A stretch of 26,540 nt of DNA from CAYMUC01 sp964393535. Its GTDB lineage: Bacteria; Actinomycetota; Acidimicrobiia; Acidimicrobiales; Ilumatobacteraceae. How positions within the stretch are numbered: the stretch's first letter is position 1; the number at the start of each line of letters is the position of its first letter. The stretch lies in the NCBI GenBank assembly GCA_964393535.1, contig CAYMUC010000033.1:1-26540 (forward strand), read 5' to 3'. Below are positions 23,456-26,540 of the stretch, piece after piece. Below the pieces are notes generated by a model. That model did not search any database, was not told the origin of the DNA, and saw only the letters and a program-made list of their open reading frames with translations. Both the position numbers and the translations under genes were made by a program.

Positions 23456-24958
23456 TCAGTCCGGTGGCGGGTCGTCGGGCACGTCGTCGAAGTGCCGTGA
23501 CGGGCCGCGGCCGAACAGATGTCGTACCGACTCGAAGGTGTCCGAGTCAGCGAACACGAGCAGCTCGTCACCAGACTGCAGGCGGGTGTTGCCCTGGGGC
23601 ATGAGACTGGCGTCGCCACGACGTACCAGCACCACCAGCACCTGCGCCGGCAGCGCAAGGTCCATGAGGGTGACGCCGGACGCGGGCGCATCGTCGACCA
23701 GTCGGATCTCGTGCAGACAGTGACCCGTGTCGCCTGCGATCACGGCATCGAAGGACACCCGGCCCACGTCGGTCGAGTCCTCGTCGCCCAGTCCCAGCCG
23801 TCGCGCCGCGAAGGAGATGGTGGTGCCCTGCACCAGTACCGAGGTGATCACCACGAAGAAGACGACGTCGAAGATCGTGTCCGCATCGGGAACCCCTGCC
23901 ACCACCGGGAACGTCGCCAAGATGATCGGCGTGGCGCCGCGCAGGCCCACCCACGACACAAAGGCCTCGTGTCGCCATGGCATGCGGAACGGTGCCAACG
24001 CAATGGCCGTGGCGAACGGTCGGGCGACGAACATGAGTAACACAGCGACCACGACGGCCGGCCCAGCCACCTCGGGGAGTCGAGAGGGGAACACCAACAG
24101 TCCGAGGACCACGAACATGGCGATCTGCATGAGCCATGCCACGGCGTCGTGAAACCTGACCAGGCTTCGGCGGTGCAGAAAATCGCGATGAGCCATGGCG
24201 ACGCCGGCGACGTAGACGGCGAGGAACCCACTACCCCCGAGCCACGTCACCGCCTCGAACACTGCCAACACCGTCGCCAACGTGATCACCGGATACAACC
24301 CGTCGACGTCGAGTCGCAGTCGATTGATGAGCCTCACCGCTCCGGCAGCGGCTGCCAGACCGGCCGCCACTCCCAGGCTCATCTGGACGACGAAATCCCA
24401 CACCAACTGCACCACGGTGGTGCCGTCGCCCTGGATGAGCGAAATGACGCCAATGGTGAGAAACACCGACGCCGGATCGTTGCTCCCCGACTCGAGTTCC
24501 AGCAGTGAACGCAGTCGGGTTCCGAGGCGAACGCCCCGGGATCTGAGTACCGAGAACACCGCTGCGGCATCGGTGGAGGCGATGATCCCACCGAGCAGCA
24601 GTCCCTGGAGTGGATCGATGCCGAGCACCAGCGATGCCAGCAGACCCAGCGTGGCGGCGCTGACCAACACCCCGATCGTTGCCAGTGACATCCCCGGACG
24701 CAACGCCGGGCGAACGTCGTCCCAACGAGTTCCCAGACCGCCGCTGAAGAGAATGAGCGTGAGCGCCACGATCCCGATGGATCGGGCGAGTTCGACATCG
24801 TCGAACTCGATCCCGAGCAGTCCGTCGGATCCGGCGACCATGCCCAGGCCGAGGAACAACAACAGACTGGGCACACCCAGTCGCGACGAGGTCTTGCTGA
24901 GCAGGACCCCACCGAGCAGCAGCAGCGCGCCGACCAGAATGCGAAGGTCCGCGTCCAC
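23456..24958 (-). CDS. CPA1-family cation/proton antiporter with RCK_C-like domain (NhaP2/CvrA type)
   Basis: The product is a 500-residue membrane protein. About twelve hydrophobic segments fill residues 1-385, with the antiporter hallmark ELESGSNDPASVF in the middle and VGLRGATPIILATFP in the last third. The C-terminal part (about residues 400-485) resembles an RCK_C/TrkA_C ligand-binding domain, ending with GNTRLQSGDELLVFADSDTFESV. NhaP2-type proteins exchange K+ or Na+ for protons across the membrane and respond to nucleotides or other ligands through this tail. GTG at 24958 lies 6 bases after the globin stop codon with no ribosome binding site, so translation is probably coupled to glbO. 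Ion specificity is not readable from sequence. Confidence 0.9.
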   Translation of the reverse strand: MDADLRILVGALLLLGGVLLSKTSSRLGVPSLLLFLGLGMVAGSDGLLGIEFDDVELARSIGIVALTLILFSGGLGTRWDDVRPALRPGMSLATIGVLVSAATLGLLASLVLGIDPLQGLLLGGIIASTDAAAVFSVLRSRGVRLGTRLRSLLELESGSNDPASVFLTIGVISLIQGDGTTVVQLVWDFVVQMSLGVAAGLAAAAGAVRLINRLRLDVDGLYPVITLATVLAVFEAVTWLGGSGFLAVYVAGVAMAHRDFLHRRSLVRFHDAVAWLMQIAMFVVLGLLVFPSRLPEVAGPAVVVAVLLMFVARPFATAIALAPFRMPWRHEAFVSWVGLRGATPIILATFPVVAGVPDADTIFDVVFFVVITSVLVQGTTISFAARRLGLGDEDSTDVGRVSFDAVIAGDTGHCLHEIRLVDDAPASGVTLMDLALPAQVLVVLVRRGDASLMPQGNTRLQSGDELLVFADSDTFESVRHLFGRGPSRHFDDVPDDPPPD

Positions 24959-24961
24959 CGG

Positions 24962-25366
24962 CTACGTCGGCTCTACGAGACGCAACTGCTCGTCGTTGCG
25001 AAGGTGTTCGGCCGCACGCACGAAGTAGTTCATCAACTCGGCCCTGATGTCGTCGGTGGTGTGACTGCGCTCGACGGCGGCGGCCATGTTCAGCAACCAA
25101 CGGTCGCGCTGGAGTGTTCCAATGACGTAGGGGGCGTGGCGCATGCGCAGCCGAGGATGTCCTCGCTCCTGCGAATAGGTGTCGGGCCCTCCCCAGTACT
25201 GGGCGAGGAACAACGCCAGGCGGCGCTGCGCCGGTGCGAGATCGTGAGGGTCGGGATACAGCGGCAGCAGTATCTCGTCGGTGGCGATGCCCTCGTAGAA
25301 GTCGGCTGCCAGTCGCTCGAAGAACGCAAGACCCCCGACGCGGCGGTACAGGCTGTCATCGCTCAC
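24962..25366 (-). CDS. glbO: Group II truncated haemoglobin
   Basis: The 134-residue haem protein is of the trHbO class, which binds O2 tightly and may protect against oxidative or nitrosative stress. Key positions match Mycobacterium tuberculosis trHbO: Tyr24 (B10), Tyr37 (CD1), proximal His77 in RHAPY and Trp90 (G8), and the block QYWGGPDTYSQERGHPRLRMRHAP is nearly the family consensus. GTG at 25366 overlaps the crotonase stop by the GTGA arrangement, so translation is coupled. It lies just before the antiporter gene in the same operon. Confidence 0.95.
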   Translation of the reverse strand: MSDDSLYRRVGGLAFFERLAADFYEGIATDEILLPLYPDPHDLAPAQRRLALFLAQYWGGPDTYSQERGHPRLRMRHAPYVIGTLQRDRWLLNMAAAVERSHTTDDIRAELMNYFVRAAEHLRNDEQLRLVEPT

Positions 25367-26232
25367 GAGAACTCGGGATCCTCCCAGTCCGGAAAGATGT
25401 CGGGGAGGCCGGCGCTGACGCGGTCGGGGAATTCGGCGGGTCGCTTGGCGAGGAAACTCTCCACCCCTTCACGGGCGTCGGCACTGGGGCCGCGCACGGC
25501 GATCCCGCGTGAATCGACGCGGTGGGCCTGCATGGGGTGATCGGCGCCCAACATGCGCCACAGCATGCGTCGCGACAACGCCACCGACACCGGGGCGGTG
25601 TGGGCGGCGATCTCGGAGGCGAGAGCGTGAGCGGCGGGGAGTAGTTCGTCGGCGGCGTGGACGCTGCGCACGAGGCCCGCCTGACGGGCCTCGTCGGCTG
25701 GGATGAGCCGCCCGGTGTACACCCACTCGGCAGCCTGGGAGATGCCCACGATGCGGGGCAGGAACCATGACGACGCAGCCTCGGGCACGATGCCGCGGCG
25801 GGCGAACACGAAGCCGAACTTGGCATGCTCGCTGGCCAGGCGGATGTCCATGGGCAGGGTCATGGTGACACCGACCCCCACGGCTGCACCGTTGATGGCG
25901 CCGATGACGGGTTTGGTGGACTCGAAGATACGCAACGACACCAAGCCGCCTCCGTCACGGGGCACACCCGCACTGGTGGTCACATCGCTGCCACCCTTGG
26001 CGAAGGTGTTGCCTCCACTCGACAGATCGGCTCCGGCGCAGAATCCACGGCCAGCACCGGTCACGATCACCGCACGCACGTCGTCATCGGCGTCGGTGAG
26101 ATTGAACGCGGCGATGATCTCTCTCATCATCGTGTTGGTGAAGGCGTTCAGTTGCTCGGGTCGATGCAACGTGATGGTGGCGACGCGATTCGCCACCTCA
26201 TAGGTGATCTGGGTGAACTCGGCTTGTTCCAC
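25363..26232 (-). CDS. Enoyl-CoA hydratase/isomerase family protein
   Basis: The 289-residue crotonase-fold protein has ATITLHRPEQLNAFTN, the oxyanion-hole region GRGFCAGADLSS and the helix VGVGVTMTLPMDIRLAS. Neither rat hydratase glutamate is at its usual place (Thr and Phe by eye alignment), but RRGIVPEAASSWFLPR carries a Glu in the position used by peroxisomal enoyl-CoA isomerases such as yeast Eci1, which suggests isomerase chemistry. GTG at 26232 is preferred because a TACCAT box sits 7 bases upstream; the GTG at 26259 that overlaps the ftsX stop would add nine residues. Its stop overlaps glbO. The C-terminus has an unusual Pro/Asp-rich tail. Confidence 0.88.
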   Translation of the reverse strand: MEQAEFTQITYEVANRVATITLHRPEQLNAFTNTMMREIIAAFNLTDADDDVRAVIVTGAGRGFCAGADLSSGGNTFAKGGSDVTTSAGVPRDGGGLVSLRIFESTKPVIGAINGAAVGVGVTMTLPMDIRLASEHAKFGFVFARRGIVPEAASSWFLPRIVGISQAAEWVYTGRLIPADEARQAGLVRSVHAADELLPAAHALASEIAAHTAPVSVALSRRMLWRMLGADHPMQAHRVDSRGIAVRGPSADAREGVESFLAKRPAEFPDRVSAGLPDIFPDWEDPEFS

Positions 26233-26239
26233 CCGGGCG

Positions 26240-26245
26240 ATGGTA
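26240..26245 (-). promoter_or_regulatory. Leaderless -10 box (TACCAT) of the crotonase-glbO operon
   Basis: TACCAT on the minus strand lies 7 bases before the GTG at 26232, with no ribosome binding site. It would start a transcript for the crotonase, glbO and the antiporter separately from ftsX, whose stop codon ends 10 bases upstream of the box. Confidence 0.45.
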
Positions 26246-26255
26246 TCGGCCGTCG

Positions 26256-26540
26256 TCACACATCCAGGAAGCGACTCGCTGCGATGGCCGAACCGATGGC
26301 ACCGGCGATCATGCCCACACCCAGGAGCAATCCCATGACGCCATAGAGGTATCCGTCGGGAACCACCAGAGCACTGATCCCGGTCCCCGGCTTGAAACCG
26401 GCCACTCCACTGGACCAGGCCTGGTTGAGGCCCCACAGGCCACCACTGGCGAGTGCACCCCCGATGAAGCCCTGCAGCAACCCCTCCAACATGAACGGGA
26501 CACGGATGAACCAGTTGGTGGCACCCACCAACTTCATCAC
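26256..26540 (-). CDS. ftsX: Cell division protein FtsX, C-terminal fragment
   Basis: The last 94 codons are present; the 5' part lies beyond the window. The segment MKLVGATNWFIRVPFMLEGLLQGFIGG is the strongly conserved juxtamembrane region of FtsX, followed by a periplasmic loop and a final transmembrane segment (GVMGLLLGVGMIAGAIGSAIAASRF). FtsX pairs with the ATPase FtsE and controls cell-wall hydrolases during division. The stop codon is 23 bases from the crotonase start and overlaps its alternative upstream GTG, so readthrough into that gene is possible. Confidence 0.93.
   Translation of the reverse strand: MMKLVGATNWFIRVPFMLEGLLQGFIGGALASGGLWGLNQAWSSGVAGFKPGTGISALVVPDGYLYGVMGLLLGVGMIAGAIGSAIAASRFLDV

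Noticed and set aside
1..26540. CRISPR arrays, insertion sequences, prophage or toxin-antitoxin genes
   Set aside because: No regularly spaced repeats, transposase motifs, phage structural genes or small paired genes were found; the window is ordinary chromosomal housekeeping and catabolic sequence.

Overview
The window is a gene-dense, high-GC stretch of bacterial chromosome. It is most likely from an actinobacterium, and the style suggests the class Acidimicrobiia; this is an inference from gene families, not a measured placement. Supporting features are an actinobacterial-type MenB, a GlpbO-type group II truncated haemoglobin (GlbO), a GlpR/SepX-like septal membrane protein next to moaC, an M1 aminopeptidase of the actinobacterial PepN type, many GTG starts, and many starts with no Shine-Dalgarno sequence but a TAnnnT box 6-8 bases upstream (leaderless style). 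No insertion sequence, phage gene or CRISPR array was seen.

Layout. 1-3300: the start of an unknown gene, two crotonase-fold proteins flanking an unknown 201-residue protein, and a membrane-anchored SGNH hydrolase. 3311-12184: a nucleoside uptake and salvage locus on the + strand. It holds a BMP-family lipoprotein, a strong hairpin terminator, a double-domain ABC ATPase, two permeases, a divergent adenosine deaminase, a phytanoyl-CoA-dioxygenase-like Fe/2-oxoglutarate enzyme, a second adenosine deaminase and uracil phosphoribosyltransferase. Most of these genes overlap by 4 bases. 12411-15040: a PGM2-like phosphosugar mutase and an adenosine-kinase-like PfkB protein, convergent with that locus. 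15088-17687: aminopeptidase N and tRNA-Ala(CGC). 17715-20268: glpR/sepX-like gene, moaC and a phosphonate-monoester-hydrolase-like sulfatase. 20333-23438: menB, an rRNA/tRNA 2'-O-methyltransferase-like gene, an unknown gene on the other strand and purU. 23456-26540: a CPA1 antiporter with an RCK_C-like tail, glbO, a third non-MenB crotonase and the 3' end of ftsX.

How the genes fit together. The BMP/ABC system should import nucleosides. The deaminases would convert adenosine-type nucleosides to inosine-type ones, Upp would convert uracil to UMP, the kinase would trap adenosine as AMP, and the mutase could feed pentose-1-phosphates into central metabolism. No nucleoside phosphorylase or hydrolase is present to break the glycosidic bond, and an oxygenase sits between two deaminase paralogues. 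That oxygenase-deaminase pairing is the most unusual part of the window and may act on a modified or non-canonical nucleoside.
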